Origin: JBPCMN01 sp013695115
Lineage (GTDB): Bacteria; Actinomycetota; Acidimicrobiia; IMCC26256; JACDBD01
Direction of reading: 5' to 3'
NCBI GenBank assembly: GCA_051002235.1
Contig: JBPCMN010000042.1
Span: 3,119-67,118 of the forward strand
DNA: 64,000 nucleotides
Under the pieces are notes generated by a model that was not told the DNA's origin, ran no database searches, and saw only the letters and a program-made list of their open reading frames with translations. Position numbers and translations under genes: made by a program. Positions within the stretch are counted from its first letter, which is position 1. Every line of letters starts with the position of its first letter. Of this stretch, positions 63,415-64,000 are shown one piece after another.

Positions 63415-64000
63415 GCCGGGGGCGGCGGGGGTGGGGGCACGGTGGTGGTGGTCGTCGTGGTGGTCGTCGAGCCGGCCGTCTCCCGGTCTTCGATCTTCTG
63501 GTCGAGCCGCTCGACGAAGGCGTCGGCCTTGTCGCGGGACGAGAAGCGCTTGCCGCCGTCGATGTCGTTGCGTTCGGCCTCGGTGAGATCGGCCACCTTG
63601 ATCGGCGTCCGCTCTTCGAGCGTCGGGTCCCAGCCGAGCAGGCCGCCGGGCACGCCCTGGAACACGGTGACGCGGGCGCGGTCGATGTCGACGAAGTACG
63701 TCCGGCGGGCGTACCAACCCACCGCGGTGAAGGCGAGGCCGAGGACGAGCACCACCGGGAGCACCCAGAGCAGCACCCGCGCGATCCGGCCGGCTCTCGG
63801 AAGCCGGCGTCGCCGGTCACGCCGTGATGGGGCCGGCGGCTCGGCGGTCAGGTCCTCGTCGTCGCGCGGTAGGGCGGCGGCCGTCGGCGAGCCATCGGCC
63901 ACAACGTCGAGGATCACGACAGTGGTGTTTTCCTCGCCCCCCCCTTTGTTTGCCGTTTCGCCAAAACCGTTCACCCCCCTCTGCGGCTCGGGTTCGCATT
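63411..64000 (-). CDS. pstP: PP2C-type phosphatase PstP, 5' end cut by the window
   Basis: The visible 3' part has the end of a PP2C domain (ANKGGGEENTTVVILDV), a linker with basic RRDRRRRLPRAG, one membrane helix (VLLWVLPVVLVLGLAFTAVGW) and an outer domain (DIDRARVTVFQGVPGGLLGW) like mycobacterial PstP, ending in Thr and Pro runs. It is the cognate phosphatase of PknB. The reading frame continues past base 64000, so GTG 63974 is not the true start. Confidence 0.85.
   Translation of the reverse strand, partial: CEPEPQRGVNGFGETANKGGGEENTTVVILDVVADGSPTAAALPRDDEDLTAEPPAPSRRDRRRRLPRAGRIARVLLWVLPVVLVLGLAFTAVGWYARRTYFVDIDRARVTVFQGVPGGLLGWDPTLEERTPIKVADLTEAERNDIDGGKRFSSRDKADAFVERLDQKIEDRETAGSTTTTTTTTTVPPPPPPPA

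Overview
This window is a high-GC bacterial chromosome segment that carries the replication origin. Gene content and order point to Actinomycetota: nucS instead of mutS/mutL, crgA, DUF3499, DUF5318, DUF3566 and DUF6049 genes, a CwlM-like protein, ino1 behind a PadR gene, and tRNA-Ile after gyrA. A deep class such as Acidimicrobiia is my inference, because gene order follows the mycobacterial origin region without mycobacterial additions. There is no rRNA, insertion sequence, prophage or CRISPR array.

Left part (1-20.7 kb): a truncated secreted protein, enoyl-CoA hydratase, dcd, tRNA-Gly with a CDS right behind it, a molybdate cluster (TOBE regulator, modABC), small membrane proteins, nucS, a second hydratase, then on the minus strand panB - DUF192 - rpsF - ssb - rpsR - rplI - dnaB. 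PadR-ino1, a methyltransferase, the CCA-adding enzyme, DUF3499, NfeD/SPFH membrane proteins and a histone-deacetylase-like hydrolase follow.

Envelope block (20.7-31.7 kb, plus strand): GNAT - DUF6049 - murJ - degV - Ser/Thr kinase with an extracellular domain - ECF sigma - candidate anti-sigma - small membrane protein - trxB - trxA - CwlM-like pseudo-amidase. This couples lipid II export, stress transcription and cell-wall control.

Origin block (31.7-50.7 kb): the minus-strand run rpmH/rnpA - yidD - yidC - jag - rsmG - parA - parB reads away from oriC on one side. dnaA - oriC - dnaN - recF - dciA - gyrB - gyrA - DUF3566 - tRNA-Ile - tRNA-Ala reads away on the other. oriC lies between dnaA and dnaN and shows DnaA boxes, a GC cluster and a DnaA-trio-like tract. 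gyrB contains a 553-residue intein with LAGLIDADG endonuclease motifs and an apparent internal helix-turn-helix. rpmH is nested out of frame inside the longest rnpA reading frame.

Right part (50.7-64 kb): a PAP2-type membrane protein, two tandem paralogous histidine kinases, thioesterase, thiolase, crgA, trpG/pabA, a mutY-like gene with no normal start codon at its conserved N-terminus, and the elongation/division operon pstP (cut by the window edge) - rodA - pbpA - pknB. Many genes overlap by 4 nt (ATGA or GTGA), and several start codons sit 6-8 nt after a -10-like hexamer, which suggests frequent leaderless mRNAs.
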